A DNA stretch of 64,000 nt from Paraflavitalea pollutisoli. GTDB lineage: Bacteria > Bacteroidota > Bacteroidia > Chitinophagales > Chitinophagaceae. A program made the translations under genes and the position numbers. The stretch lies in NCBI RefSeq assembly GCF_029360705.1, contig NZ_JARKMX010000003.1, positions 186,001 to 250,000 of the forward strand, written 5' to 3'. Below the pieces are notes generated by a model. It had not been told where the DNA came from. It saw nothing but the letters and a program-made list of their open reading frames with translations, and made no database searches. The first letter of the stretch is position 1, and each line of letters starts with the position of its first letter. Of the stretch, positions 42,032 to 50,804 are shown piece by piece.

Positions 42032-42454
42032 TCAATTCCCCCACACCGTGATCACCAGGCGACGGTTGCCACCGTAGTTCCGGTGTTCACACAGGTAGAT
42101 GCCCTGCCAGGTACCGAGCGCCAACCGGCCATTGGCGATCGGGATCAATACCGAACTACCCAATAATGCAGCTTTCAGGTGCGCCGGCATATCATCCGGA
42201 CCTTCATCCGTATGTACATAGTCGGGATCATTTTCAGGAACCGCTTTATTGAACCAGGTCTCAAAATCCTTCCTCACCGTGGGGTCGGCATTTTCATTGA
42301 TCGTCAGCGACGCAGAGGTATGTTGGATAAATACCTGGCACATACCCGCCTGTATCTCGCTGATTTGAGGCATCGCACGCAGGATCTCGGTGGTGATTAG
42401 GTGAAATCCCCTCGTTTTCTCCCGTAAGGCCAACCCTTGCTGATAGATCTTCAT
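42032..42454 (-). CDS. yjbQ: YjbQ-family protein
   Basis: A 140-residue member of the YjbQ/UPF0047 family: GMCQVFIQHTSASLTINENA, DDMPAHLKAALLGSSVLIPI and LALGTWQGIYLCEHRNYGGN are the three family signatures, including the HTSASL and HR.YGG elements. The family is known for a weak thiamine-phosphate synthase-like activity and for its wide, unexplained conservation. The gene stands alone. Length is normal. Confidence 0.88.
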   Translation of the reverse strand: MKIYQQGLALREKTRGFHLITTEILRAMPQISEIQAGMCQVFIQHTSASLTINENADPTVRKDFETWFNKAVPENDPDYVHTDEGPDDMPAHLKAALLGSSVLIPIANGRLALGTWQGIYLCEHRNYGGNRRLVITVWGN

Positions 42455-42509
42455 ACTGCAAAATACGAACTAATGCAGGGCAACCACTCGGCAAAACAGT
42501 ATGTCCACG

Positions 42510-42578
42510 AAATGTCATGACATTTAAAAAACGATAGGCCCGAAATTTGGAAAAGGCCTTTCGGCGATAGTAAGTTTG
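42510..42578 (+). promoter_or_regulatory. Palindrome and consensus promoter for the TPR lipoprotein
   Basis: AAATGTCATGACATTT at 42510-42525 is a perfect 16-nt palindrome. TTTG at 42546-42549, a 21-nt gap and TAAGTTTG at 42571-42578 match the Bacteroidota promoter consensus, pointing to the gene at 42784 with a ~200-nt leader. The palindrome ends 20 bp before the -33 box, where an activator would bind. The leader also holds a 10-nt direct repeat (GCTCCCATGG at 42631-42640 and 42642-42651). Confidence 0.6.
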
Positions 42579-42783
42579 TAAGGCAGTCACAAGCATCGCA
42601 AGGTTACCGCTCCCTACTCGCTTCCGTACCGCTCCCATGGCGCTCCCATGGAAGTGTAATGAAAATAGCACAACTTTTCTAAATCAATCACTTACACCAA
42701 AAGCGAAAGGGCGCCTCGTGTACAACGATGGACAAAGCACACTGCACGATCAACAGTACAAAGAATCAACGAACACACCGCAT

Positions 42784-44490
42784 ATGATAAACACTTGCAG
42801 ACAAACAGCCGCATGGCTCACCGCCATCACCTTGTTGGTTTCCTGCTCGCAAGCGCCCAAGGCGCCGTCGGCCGCGGCCATCGCTGCGCTGGAGCTCAGG
42901 CAGGGCAAGCTCATCACCTGCGGTCCGGAGCAGGCTGCCCTGGGCAAACTGTCTTTCAAGGCTACCGTCAGTGATCAACAGGCGCCCTTGTTTGCCACCG
43001 GTGTCAAGTTGCTGCACTCCTTCGAGTACGAAGAGGCCGAGAAGGTGTTTGCTGCTTTGATCGATGCTGAACCCAGTTGCTATATGGCTTACTGGGGTGT
43101 AGCCATGAGTAATTTTCATCCGTTATGGGCGCCGCCCTTACCAGGCGAGTTGAAGAAGGGAGCGGCTGCCATAGCCATTGCCCGTGGGCTCAAGGCGCCT
43201 ACACCCCGTGAAGGAGCCTACCTCGAGGCGATCGCTGCTTTTTACGACGATTACCAGCAAACCGAACACCGTACCCGTACGGCACGTTTCGAGCTGGCGA
43301 TGGACAAAATACAGGCAGCCTTTCCGGAGGATATCGAAGCAAAAGTATTGTATGCGTTGGCGCTTGATGCAGCAGCAGATCCTGCCGATAGAACCTATGC
43401 CAAACAAAAGAAAGCAGGTGTAATCCTGAACTTGCTCTATGCACAATATCCCCAGCACCCCGGCGTAGTCCATTACCTCATACATACCTACGATGTACCG
43501 GGTATGGCACAGCACGCACTGGTCGCTGCCCGCAACTATGCAACAATAGCAGCATCCTCCGCACACGCCTTGCACATGCCATCGCATATATTTACCCGCT
43601 TGGGCATGTGGAACGATTGCGTACAATCCAACCTGCAGTCGGTGGAGTCGGCGCGTTGTTATGCAGAGCAGGCCGGTATCAAAGGACATTGGGATGAAGA
43701 GATGCATGGGATCGATTACCTCATCTATGCTTACCTGCAACAAGGTGATAACAAGGCAGCAAAACGACAGCTGGCCTACCTCGCCACCATCAAAGAAGTG
43801 CATCCGGCCAACTTCAAAGTGGCTTATGCTTTTGCAGCTATTCCAGCCCGCTATGTATTGGAGAATAAAGACTGGGCCGCAGCAGCGATCCTCGAACCGC
43901 CAACGGCCAATTTTGCCTGGGCCGATTACCCCTGGCCAAATGCCACCGTGCATTTTGCCCGCGCCCTGGGCGCGGCGCATACTGGTCAATTGAAACAGGC
44001 AGAAGCCGAACTGATGATATTGAAAAGACTGCATGATACCTTGTCGGCACAAAAAGATAAATACAAGGCCGGCCAAGTAGCGGTGCAATGGTATATTGCC
44101 CGCAGCTGGTGGTTAAAAGGCCGCCAGTTGAATGACAGTGCAATTCAAGCCATGCAGACGGCAGCCAATATGGAAGATGCAACAGAAAAGCATCCGGTAA
44201 CACCCGCAGAAGTATCACCGGCGCGGGAACAATTGGGTGACCTGCTCCTCGCGTTGCACCAACCTGCCGCAGCGTTGACAGCCTATGAAACCAGCCTGCG
44301 AAGAAATCCCAACCGGTTCAATAGCCTATACGGCGCAGCGACTGCTGCCCGCCTGCAAGGCGATAACCGGCTTGCCCAACAATACTACCAGCAATTGTTA
44401 TTATTGAATAAACAGCAACCAGCACAACGACCCGAACTGGTAGAAGCCAGCCGGTATGTACAGCCCGCCCTGGCACTACGCCACCACTGA
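42784..44490 (+). CDS. TPR-repeat lipoprotein
   Basis: A 568-residue lipoprotein: signal with lipobox LLVSC (WLTAITLLVSCSQ), a Cys acceptor near residue 20, and a body of helical TPR-like repeats. Clear examples are GVKLLHSFEYEEAEKVFAAL with EPSCYMAYWGVAMSNFHP near residue 80-115, and AALTAYETSLRRNPNRFNSL near the end. A conserved core HYLIHTYDVPGMAQHALVAA, with HALHMPSHIFTRLGMWNDCV, also appears in other exported TPR proteins of Bacteroidota. It probably binds partner proteins at the envelope. The start at 42784 is chosen for the lipobox; 49 upstream residues in the open frame are not signal-like. Confidence 0.75.
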   Translation: MINTCRQTAAWLTAITLLVSCSQAPKAPSAAAIAALELRQGKLITCGPEQAALGKLSFKATVSDQQAPLFATGVKLLHSFEYEEAEKVFAALIDAEPSCYMAYWGVAMSNFHPLWAPPLPGELKKGAAAIAIARGLKAPTPREGAYLEAIAAFYDDYQQTEHRTRTARFELAMDKIQAAFPEDIEAKVLYALALDAAADPADRTYAKQKKAGVILNLLYAQYPQHPGVVHYLIHTYDVPGMAQHALVAARNYATIAASSAHALHMPSHIFTRLGMWNDCVQSNLQSVESARCYAEQAGIKGHWDEEMHGIDYLIYAYLQQGDNKAAKRQLAYLATIKEVHPANFKVAYAFAAIPARYVLENKDWAAAAILEPPTANFAWADYPWPNATVHFARALGAAHTGQLKQAEAELMILKRLHDTLSAQKDKYKAGQVAVQWYIARSWWLKGRQLNDSAIQAMQTAANMEDATEKHPVTPAEVSPAREQLGDLLLALHQPAAALTAYETSLRRNPNRFNSLYGAATAARLQGDNRLAQQYYQQLLLLNKQQPAQRPELVEASRYVQPALALRHH

Positions 44491-44699
44491 TCGCATCATT
44501 ACCTGTAGGAAGATCTGATCTTACCCGATACAGGTATGGAAAAGGGAATATCTGCGCGAAACTTGCGTAGAGTTACTTTGCTGAATGGTTTCCATACCAG
44601 CTACCTTCGTTCGCGAAGCAAGTCTCCTGCAGTACACTACGAAACAATTACTCCTTCCCTGAGCGCTGGTATTTTTTCATCTAAAAAACTATTTCTAAC

Positions 44700-45695
44700 A
44701 TGCAACCAACGGCAAGTAGCGGTGGCGTGAATGCTACCCCCAACAACAGTCAGCTCGCAGTATTGCTTTCCTGGGTATCCTATCTCACCAATCCCGTTAC
44801 CGAGATCAGCGAGTACATTGACAATTGGGAGATCGTCTGGAACGGACAGGAAACGGAAGACGGCAACTATGCGTTTGTTGCCAGGCAAACCAATGGAAAC
44901 TTCTATGCCCTGGGTGTTCGGGGTTCGCTGCCCGTCAACCAGGTGTTTCAGAACTGGTACACCTTTGCCAACTGGGTTATCGAAGACATGGATGTGGTGA
45001 CCACCGTGGCCTGGCCTTATGCCACCACCGCCAACCCGCGCATCGCCAACGGCACTAATACGGCATTCACCAACCTGATCGACATGCAGGATACCCTGGG
45101 TTCGGGGCTCAGCGTTACCCAATACCTCATCAACAATGTATTCAATGCCGATATCCCCTTGCTGATCACTGGTCACAGTCTTGGCGGCAATATGGCCAAC
45201 GTATATGCCTCCTACTTCGTTAGCCAGATCGCCAACCCTACTTACGCACAAAACAACCTGTCACTGTATACCTTTGCAGCTCCTGCCGCCGGCAACAGTG
45301 ATTATGCCACCGACCTCGATGCCAAATTGCCCAATGCCTGGCACTACCACAACGACAACGATATCGTACCCGCCTATCCCGTATTCAGCCTGGTCGGGTT
45401 AGTCAGTTTGTTATACATTCCCACGCCGGCAGCCTCGCAGATCACGACCGTCATAGAGGGCGTTACCGTTAGCCTGCGCGAAGCGTTCCTCACGCAGGCC
45501 GGCGCTTTCCTGTACATCGGGTATACCCAGCAAGCCAACAACTACATCATCTTCTCCAATCCGCTGGACCCCACTTACAACCAAAACACGGTAGAAGATT
45601 TCTTTCAGCAGGCAGCTGCACAACATTCCCTGCTCAACTATGTCAAGTACCTGGGTGTCAACAACCTGGCACCCACTGCCGCTGCCACGCTTTAA
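44700..45695 (+). CDS. Class 3 (Lipase_3) lipase-like hydrolase
   Basis: A 331-residue alpha/beta hydrolase. IPLLITGHSLGGNMANVYAS near residue 160 has the nucleophile Ser in GHSLGG; HYHNDNDIVPAYPVF near 220 gives the likely Asp; and QHSLLNYVKYL near 310 gives the His. FYALGVRGSLPVNQVFQNWY holds the oxyanion-type element. This matches the fungal-type lipase class 3. No signal peptide is seen at the chosen ATG, so it may be intracellular or exported another way. Confidence 0.8.
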   Translation: MQPTASSGGVNATPNNSQLAVLLSWVSYLTNPVTEISEYIDNWEIVWNGQETEDGNYAFVARQTNGNFYALGVRGSLPVNQVFQNWYTFANWVIEDMDVVTTVAWPYATTANPRIANGTNTAFTNLIDMQDTLGSGLSVTQYLINNVFNADIPLLITGHSLGGNMANVYASYFVSQIANPTYAQNNLSLYTFAAPAAGNSDYATDLDAKLPNAWHYHNDNDIVPAYPVFSLVGLVSLLYIPTPAASQITTVIEGVTVSLREAFLTQAGAFLYIGYTQQANNYIIFSNPLDPTYNQNTVEDFFQQAAAQHSLLNYVKYLGVNNLAPTAAATL

Positions 45696-46056
45696 TTCAG
45701 GTCGGCTCAGTATAGAAAGAGGGCGTCTCTGGCAGGGGATGCCCTCCTGTTTTTGGGATTCGTCTGGCTATGGAAACAGGCTTTTCAGCACCGCTTTACC
45801 ACAATCCGGTGGTGGAGGGCTTTGAACTACGCAAGGCAAATTGTTGCTTTGCAGTGTCCATTAGCCCCAGGGGCATTCAGAAAAACCACCAGCCCAACCA
45901 TCGCATTCACTGCACCACCCAGTGCCAAGATCCATCATCCTGTAAGTCACAGCGTTCGCTTCAGTATTTAATTTTTTAACAGTAATCCCTGGTCACCCGG
46001 GTAGCCATTTACCTGTTTGCGGGAAAGGACTGCTCATGACCGTACCATCAACCTGT
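45696..46056. other. Intergenic, no supported gene
   Basis: Several short open frames cross this stretch in both strands, but none has a signal, domain or composition that supports coding. A weak hairpin with no T-tract follows the lipase gene. I see no promoter motif. Confidence 0.35.
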
Positions 46057-46341
46057 ATGAAAGTAAACCGACCAGCCGGATGGCTTTTATTGACCCTTAC
46101 CCCCTTACTGATGTCTGTACGCTCGCAGCAACCTACAGCCGTCGACTCAAGCGAAGAGCAGGTAGCGACACCTGCCGCGCCCGCTTCGATGATCGCCCAT
46201 CAGCGTTGGCTGGCAGACCCTGTAAAAGTATTGTTACAACAAGTAGGAGAGATCAACCTAAAGTGCGGTCCGCGTGCCGGTGGAGGCTTGTACGGAAACA
46301 GCAACATTGGCTTGCCGATGAGCCAGGTCGTGAAAGAATAA
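46057..46341 (+). CDS. Small secreted protein
   Basis: A 94-residue frame starting MKVNRPAGWLLLTLTPLLMS with a signal-like hydrophobic core to about residue 23 (SVRSQ). The mature part is Ala/Pro/Ser-rich and then ends with INLKCGPRAGGGLYGNSNIG and LPMSQVVKE, a glycine-rich tail with a single Cys. A start at 46036 would add seven residues. It stops 44 bp before an ATP-grasp gene in the same direction. It could be a substrate for that enzyme, but nothing proves coding or pairing. Confidence 0.4.
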   Translation: MKVNRPAGWLLLTLTPLLMSVRSQQPTAVDSSEEQVATPAAPASMIAHQRWLADPVKVLLQQVGEINLKCGPRAGGGLYGNSNIGLPMSQVVKE

Positions 46342-46385
46342 CTCTCTTTTGTAGATATTAAGATTCTTTTGCAGAAATTTGGAAC

Positions 46386-47477
46386 ATGTCCCTCACTGCA
46401 AAACAACCGCGTATAGCTATCGCCACCGGCGAAGACTACGCCCTACCCGGTAAAGATTGCTGGAAAGATGATCGCGATCTGCGAAAGGCCCTGCTATCGA
46501 TCATGGGCCAGGAAGAAGGCGTCGATATCATCAATTGGCGCGACGAAAACCAGCCCTGGGAGCGCTACGATGCCATATTCGTCAGCAGTACCTGGGATAT
46601 TCCTCATCACCCGCAGGCATTCTTTCAATGGGTCGATCGTTGCACCACCAATCGGCAACGACTCATCAACGACAGTCAGCTCATACTCGACAACGTCATC
46701 AAATCCTGCTACCTGCAGTTCCTGATGGATCGTTTTCAGCACGAGCCCCTGCCCAACTGTTCCATCATTCCTTGTGCCTTCTTCGGTGAAAAAGCAGATC
46801 CTATTTATAACGTCAGGGCAGTAAATGGCAAGACCCTCGATCAGCTGATCGATGATCTTACCATCGTAAACCCATTATGGCAAGCAAAAGGTATTGTCAT
46901 CAAACCCGTCATCTCTGCCGATGCACTCAGTACCTATCTCTACAACACCAGCGGCAGCGAATTTCCCAACATCGCCAATCCTGCTCTGCTGCTGGATCAA
47001 CCCGCTGCCCAACAAACCTTCGATAGGCTTACCCGGCAACCGCAGCTGCGCGGTATTATTCTGCAGCCCTACATCGACGGTGTAGAGCAGGGCGAATACT
47101 CCCTGGTATTTTTCAACGATACCTTCAGCCATGCCATCCGCAAACCAGGTGGATTTGTACAAAACAGTTCGAAGGACCGTGTACCGGTTACAGATCCTGC
47201 TGAATTAACAGACATGATCGCCTTCGGCAAAAAGGCACTGGAACACATGGCCGATCGCTACGGTAGCCATGCACTCACCCGCACCCGCATCGATCTCTTC
47301 AAAGACGGGGATCATTACTACCTGTGCGAATTGGAATGCACAGAGCCCAATACAAACCTGCAGCGCTTTGATGAACCAGCGCAGCAGGAAATATTGAAGC
47401 GCTATGCACTGGCCATCTACGACCAGGCTTTGGTATTAATGCAACAAGGCCAATGGTTGAGCAAACCTGCTGTATAA
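46386..47477 (+). CDS. RimK/cycloserine-ligase-like ATP-grasp enzyme
   Basis: A 363-residue ATP-grasp protein. Seen: pre-ATP-grasp region IAIATGEDYALPGKDCWKDD to FVSSTWDIPHHPQAFFQWVD, then QAKGIVIKPVISADALSTYL (ATP-binding Lys), ILQPYIDGVEQGEYSLVFFN (central lid/strand), and LTRTRIDLFKDGDHYYLCEL with ECTEPNTNLQRF, where Glu/Asn bind Mg. It resembles the family of small ATP-grasp ligases that join an acid to an amine. The substrate is unknown; a small secreted protein is encoded just upstream. Confidence 0.75.
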   Translation: MSLTAKQPRIAIATGEDYALPGKDCWKDDRDLRKALLSIMGQEEGVDIINWRDENQPWERYDAIFVSSTWDIPHHPQAFFQWVDRCTTNRQRLINDSQLILDNVIKSCYLQFLMDRFQHEPLPNCSIIPCAFFGEKADPIYNVRAVNGKTLDQLIDDLTIVNPLWQAKGIVIKPVISADALSTYLYNTSGSEFPNIANPALLLDQPAAQQTFDRLTRQPQLRGIILQPYIDGVEQGEYSLVFFNDTFSHAIRKPGGFVQNSSKDRVPVTDPAELTDMIAFGKKALEHMADRYGSHALTRTRIDLFKDGDHYYLCELECTEPNTNLQRFDEPAQQEILKRYALAIYDQALVLMQQGQWLSKPAV

Positions 47478-47495
47478 AAAGATGCGTTATCCTCT

Positions 47496-48095
47496 TTAGA
47501 CCGCTACTGATTCCAGGCCGGCTTCCAGGGCCGTTTCCATCTTACCGGGCATGCCGGCGCCTTCCACACGGTATGTTGTAATATCGGTAATACCCATAAA
47601 GCCGAAGATGAAACGTAAATAAGGTTCGCTGAAGTCGAAAGGCTTCATCGGTCCGTCGGAGTACACACCATTGGAGGCAATGGCCAGGTACACCTTTTTT
47701 CCGGTCAGCAAACCTTCGGGTTTGCCAGTTGCGTAACTAAAGGTTTTACCGGCCCGCACAATATGGTCGATCCAGGCTTTGAGGGCCGAGGGCATATTGA
47801 AATTGTACAGGGCTACACCGATCACGATGATGTCGGCGTCCATCACCTGCTGTACCGCGGTTTCCGAACTAATTAACACTTTCTTTTGTTCTGGAGTTTG
47901 TTCATGTTCCGGCAGTCGGTAGGCCACAGGGTGTACCTCGTTGAGGTGGATATAGTTGGAAGCGACGGTATCGTTGACAGTAACCTCGCTACCAGGGTAT
48001 TGAGCGAGCAGCAGATCCACGATGCGGTTGCCCAGCTGAATACTGTGCGACTCGGGGCCACGGGGGCTGGAGGTGACGTGCAAAATATGTTTCAT
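47496..48095 (-). CDS. azoR: FMN-dependent NADH-azoreductase
   Basis: A 199-residue flavodoxin-fold enzyme of the AzoR class. Seen: MKHILHVTSSPRGPESHSIQ (FMN phosphate loop), DIIVIGVALYNFNMPSALKA (the MYNFNxP-type motif that holds the flavin), WIDHIVRAGKTFSYATGKPE and YLAIASNGVYSDGPMKPFDF. It reduces quinones and azo compounds with NADH. The start at 48095 is chosen; the upstream part of the frame covers regulatory DNA. It is divergent from an HxlR gene, a usual pairing for quinone response. Confidence 0.9.
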   Translation of the reverse strand: MKHILHVTSSPRGPESHSIQLGNRIVDLLLAQYPGSEVTVNDTVASNYIHLNEVHPVAYRLPEHEQTPEQKKVLISSETAVQQVMDADIIVIGVALYNFNMPSALKAWIDHIVRAGKTFSYATGKPEGLLTGKKVYLAIASNGVYSDGPMKPFDFSEPYLRFIFGFMGITDITTYRVEGAGMPGKMETALEAGLESVAV

Positions 48096-48173
48096 GATTG
48101 TACAGAAAAGTAGTTTACAAAATGATTTGGGTGCGTCTGTGAATCCTGCGCAGGAATCATGATGCAAGCTATG

Positions 48174-48234
48174 TACATTTGTCGGTCTGGCACATAGACT
48201 AACCTGTAGGTTAGTGGTAACCAAAAGTATACTT
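48174..48234. promoter_or_regulatory. Divergent azoR/HxlR control region
   Basis: ACTAACCTGTAGGTTAGT at 48198-48215 is an 8+8 inverted repeat around GT. AAGTATACTT at 48225-48234 is a second palindrome. TACATTTG at 48174-48181 (plus) and TACTTTTG at 48229-48222 (minus) match the -7 consensus and face each other across the first palindrome, so each transcript would start on it. Good -33 boxes are not seen. This arrangement fits quinone-responsive repression by the HxlR protein on both genes (inference). Confidence 0.5.
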
Positions 48235-48251
48235 ACTTCAATATCAGTGTT

Positions 48252-48614
48252 ATGGAAACAGTACAACACCCTCCTCATCTTACCAGTCAATGCATGTCCG
48301 TATTGCACAATGTAGATGATGCCCTGTATGTCATTGGTGGAAAATGGAAATTGAGGATCATTGTGGCCCTCGCCGATGGTCCACTTCGCTTCAATGAATT
48401 GCAGCGCACCATCACCGGCATATCGCCACGCGTGCTCTCCAATGAGCTGAAAGACCTCGAACAAAATGGATTTGTCAATCGTACGGTAGACAATACAACG
48501 ACACCCGCTTCCGTCGTGTATGAAAGAACGAAGTATTCAGAAACATTGCGTGATGTAATAGGGGCGCTCGCTACCTGGGGCGCCACCCACCGAAAGAAAC
48601 TAATGCAGCGATAG
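48252..48614 (+). CDS. HxlR-family transcription regulator
   Basis: A 120-residue HxlR protein with SVLHNVDDALYVIGGKWKLR, ALADGPLRFNELQRTITGIS and PRVLSNELKDLEQNGFVNRT, then a wing and C-terminal dimerisation helix. Cys17 near the N-terminus occupies the place of the redox-sensing Cys of YodB/QorR-type HxlR proteins. The divergent azoR gene makes quinone or diamide response likely. A terminator-like hairpin lies at 48748-48777. Confidence 0.88.
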   Translation: METVQHPPHLTSQCMSVLHNVDDALYVIGGKWKLRIIVALADGPLRFNELQRTITGISPRVLSNELKDLEQNGFVNRTVDNTTTPASVVYERTKYSETLRDVIGALATWGATHRKKLMQR

Positions 48615-48747
48615 CGACAGCAAAATCAGCAGAAAGTCTGTTATCTGGCCCGGAATGGTCGACAGGTCAGCTGCCAGCGCTTCGTAAAAAAACTGCACCC
48701 GCCTTGATTGCTCAGGCGGTTGTCTCAACGGAACTTTATTTGTTTAG

Positions 48748-48777
48748 AAGGTCCTCGATAGGGGCCTTTATTTTTTC
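48748..48777 (+). terminator. Intrinsic terminator
   Basis: AAGGTCC and GGGGCCTT pair (one G-U) around TCGATA and are followed by TTATTTTTTC. It would end the HxlR message; it overlaps the 3' end of the convergent exonuclease gene. Another 6-bp hairpin at 48699-48719 lies upstream. Confidence 0.6.
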
Positions 48778-49544
48778 TTGAGCTCTATCCATACGGGCGC
48801 ATGGTCGCTCGTTTTCTCCCAACCCCTTACTTCCTTGTCGACACCCGCCGACTTCAATCGGGGCGCTATCTCCGGACTCAACAGGAAGTGATCGATGCGC
48901 AAGCCGGCATTACGACCAAAGGCATCGCGGAAATAATCCCAGAAGGTATAGATGGTCTCGTCAGGATGCAGCGTACGCAAAGCATCTGTCCATCCCTGTG
49001 CCGCCAGCTTCGCAAACGCAGCCCTGGTTTCCGGGCGGAACAACGCATCCTCTACCCAGCGCTCCGGTTTGTATACGTCGAGCTCAGTGGGCATCACGTT
49101 GTAATCGCCAGTCAAGATCACTGGCTTCTTTTGTGCCAGCAATGATTGGGCATGCACCTGCAGTCGCTCAAACCATTTGAGCTTGTAGTCAAACTTGGGC
49201 CCCGGTGCGGGATTGCCATTGGGCAGATAAAGACAGCCAATCGTGATGCCGTCGATGATCGCTTCGATATAGCGGCTGTGCTCATCTTCGGGATCGCCCG
49301 GCAACGCACGGATCACCTCTTGCGGGGGCTCATGGCGCGACAGGATCGCTACACCATTCCAGCTCTTTTGTCCATGCCAGATGGCATGATAACCCGCGTT
49401 GCGGATCGCTTCTTCCGGGAACTTTTCCTGCGGCGCCTTCAATTCCTGCAGGCAGGCAACATCGGGTTGCGAGCTTTCGAGCCAGCGAAGCAATACGGGC
49501 AGGCGGCCGTTAACGCCATTGACATTATAGGTGGTAATCTTCAT
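48768..49544 (-). CDS. xth: Exonuclease III
   Basis: A 258-residue member of the ExoIII/AP endonuclease 1 family. Seen: MKITTYNVNGVNGRLPVLLR (Asn), VACLQELKAPQEKFPEE (Glu metal ligand), HAIWHGQKSWNGVAILSRHE, LTGDYNVMPTELDVYKPERW (Asp/Asn), RIDHFLLSPEI and KTSDHAPVWIEL (Asp-His). It removes 3' blocks at abasic sites in base-excision repair. The start at 49544 is used instead of the in-frame ATG nine bases earlier. It is a single-gene unit. Confidence 0.92.
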   Translation of the reverse strand: MKITTYNVNGVNGRLPVLLRWLESSQPDVACLQELKAPQEKFPEEAIRNAGYHAIWHGQKSWNGVAILSRHEPPQEVIRALPGDPEDEHSRYIEAIIDGITIGCLYLPNGNPAPGPKFDYKLKWFERLQVHAQSLLAQKKPVILTGDYNVMPTELDVYKPERWVEDALFRPETRAAFAKLAAQGWTDALRTLHPDETIYTFWDYFRDAFGRNAGLRIDHFLLSPEIAPRLKSAGVDKEVRGWEKTSDHAPVWIELKKK

Positions 49545-49652
49545 GGAATGCATTTAAGGATGATAGCGTGCGGTGCACAAGCTGATAAAGCTAGTTACTT
49601 TCGGGGGATGTACAAAAGCAACAGCTATAAAACAGCAAACAGGTATCAGGTA

Positions 49653-49683
49653 CAACGAAAGAGCCAACCTGCCTGGTTGGCTC
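49653..49683 (-). terminator. Intrinsic terminator of the NlpE/META gene
   Basis: GAGCCAACC and GGTTGGCTC form a perfect 9-bp stem with a 5-nt loop at 49661-49683. On the minus strand TTTCGTTGT follows. It lies 30 bp after the stop of the lipoprotein gene at 49713. Confidence 0.65.
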
Positions 49684-49712
49684 CTATAGTGTGTGAAGGG
49701 TGTGAGATCTGT

Positions 49713-50543
49713 TTAGTTGAAGGCTGATTTGAACCTCGCAATTGGCGCCATACGGGCTTTATTGAGCACCAGTTCATCGGCATTGATGGTAAAGTTGTCA
49801 GCCGTTTCCAGCATCTTCAGAAAGTCTCGCTCGATCTCCATATTGCGACAGGCCATCCTGGTCGAGATCATCTTCGAGAAATGGATCTTATTGAGCGGGC
49901 CCGTTTCAAACCGCCCCGAGAAATTGTTACAGCTGGTATTGCCACTCACGCGGTCTTCCTTATCATCGAACGTGATGAACGCTTCTTTTACATGGCTCGA
50001 ATCCATCGCGATCGGTTTGCCATTCAGCTCTACCAGCTTCCAGCGTCGGCCAAGGATCGCATAGTTCGCCTTGCTCAATACATAATTAGGGGCCAGGTTG
50101 CCGGTGATCTTCGCACCGCTCATATCGAGCTGCGTTAACGTGTTCTCACCTACCGCATATTTGGCGGGCTGTCCACTAGCATCGAGGGTGATCGTTTGGC
50201 CATCGGCGTCCCAGGTAAATTTGCCTTTTTCTTCCTGCTCGGGCGCCGGCCGGTCCATATACTTGCTCTTCCGCACATAGGTAAGATCGCGGTTGAGGTA
50301 AATGGTCGTTTTGATGCCCGGGCAATCGGCGCAGGGCAATATGCCCCGGTAAATGCCATCCCAATCGAGGGAGTTGTTACTGGTATGCGCCGTAGCTGCG
50401 GCTGGTGTCGCGCTGTCGGGGCTGGTAATAGTAGCACTGTCGGTAGGTGGCTGGTTGGTTCCGGAGCCGTTATCGGCGCCGCCGCAATGGGCAAAAGCAA
50501 TAGTGGTCAGCGCGAACAGCACTGTGGGCATGATCTTGTTCAT
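49713..50543 (-). CDS. NlpE-META fusion lipoprotein
   Basis: A 276-residue lipoprotein. Signal and lipobox end at Cys20 (MPTVLFALTTIAFAHCGG), followed by a Ser/Thr/Pro linker. An NlpE N-terminal domain follows (about 62-150) with GIYRGILPCADCPGIKTTIY, the CxxC of NlpE. A META/HslJ domain then spans 160-276: WKLVELNGKPIAMDSSHVKE, FITFDDKEDRVSGNTSCNNF, SGRFE and MISTRMACRNMEIERDFLKM. NlpE senses copper and outer-membrane stress in other bacteria; the fusion may sense envelope stress here. The start at 50543 is chosen for the lipobox. Confidence 0.85.
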   Translation of the reverse strand: MNKIMPTVLFALTTIAFAHCGGADNGSGTNQPPTDSATITSPDSATPAAATAHTSNNSLDWDGIYRGILPCADCPGIKTTIYLNRDLTYVRKSKYMDRPAPEQEEKGKFTWDADGQTITLDASGQPAKYAVGENTLTQLDMSGAKITGNLAPNYVLSKANYAILGRRWKLVELNGKPIAMDSSHVKEAFITFDDKEDRVSGNTSCNNFSGRFETGPLNKIHFSKMISTRMACRNMEIERDFLKMLETADNFTINADELVLNKARMAPIARFKSAFN

Positions 50544-50804
50544 GGTGCGATGGTTGGAACTGTTCCGCATACAAATCTTATGCCCGGTGATGCAGCGTAT
50601 GGTTAGCCGCCTACCTGGGTAAACCGATCTGATCCTCATCCATATCCGTCCTACTTCCCGGTCGCTCGAAGCCAACAACAAAAGCCCGCCACGGACACGC
50701 CTTTTAATCAGAAAAGCCACCGTTACAGGCAAAACATATTCTGTACTGTGTACCACAGTACCCAAAAAAAGGAAGGTTAATGCTTAGCGAATGTTTAATC
50801 TTTC

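Noticed and set aside
43138-44088. A 316-residue frame opposite the TPR lipoprotein
   Set aside because: It is a Cys-rich antisense shadow of the TPR gene.
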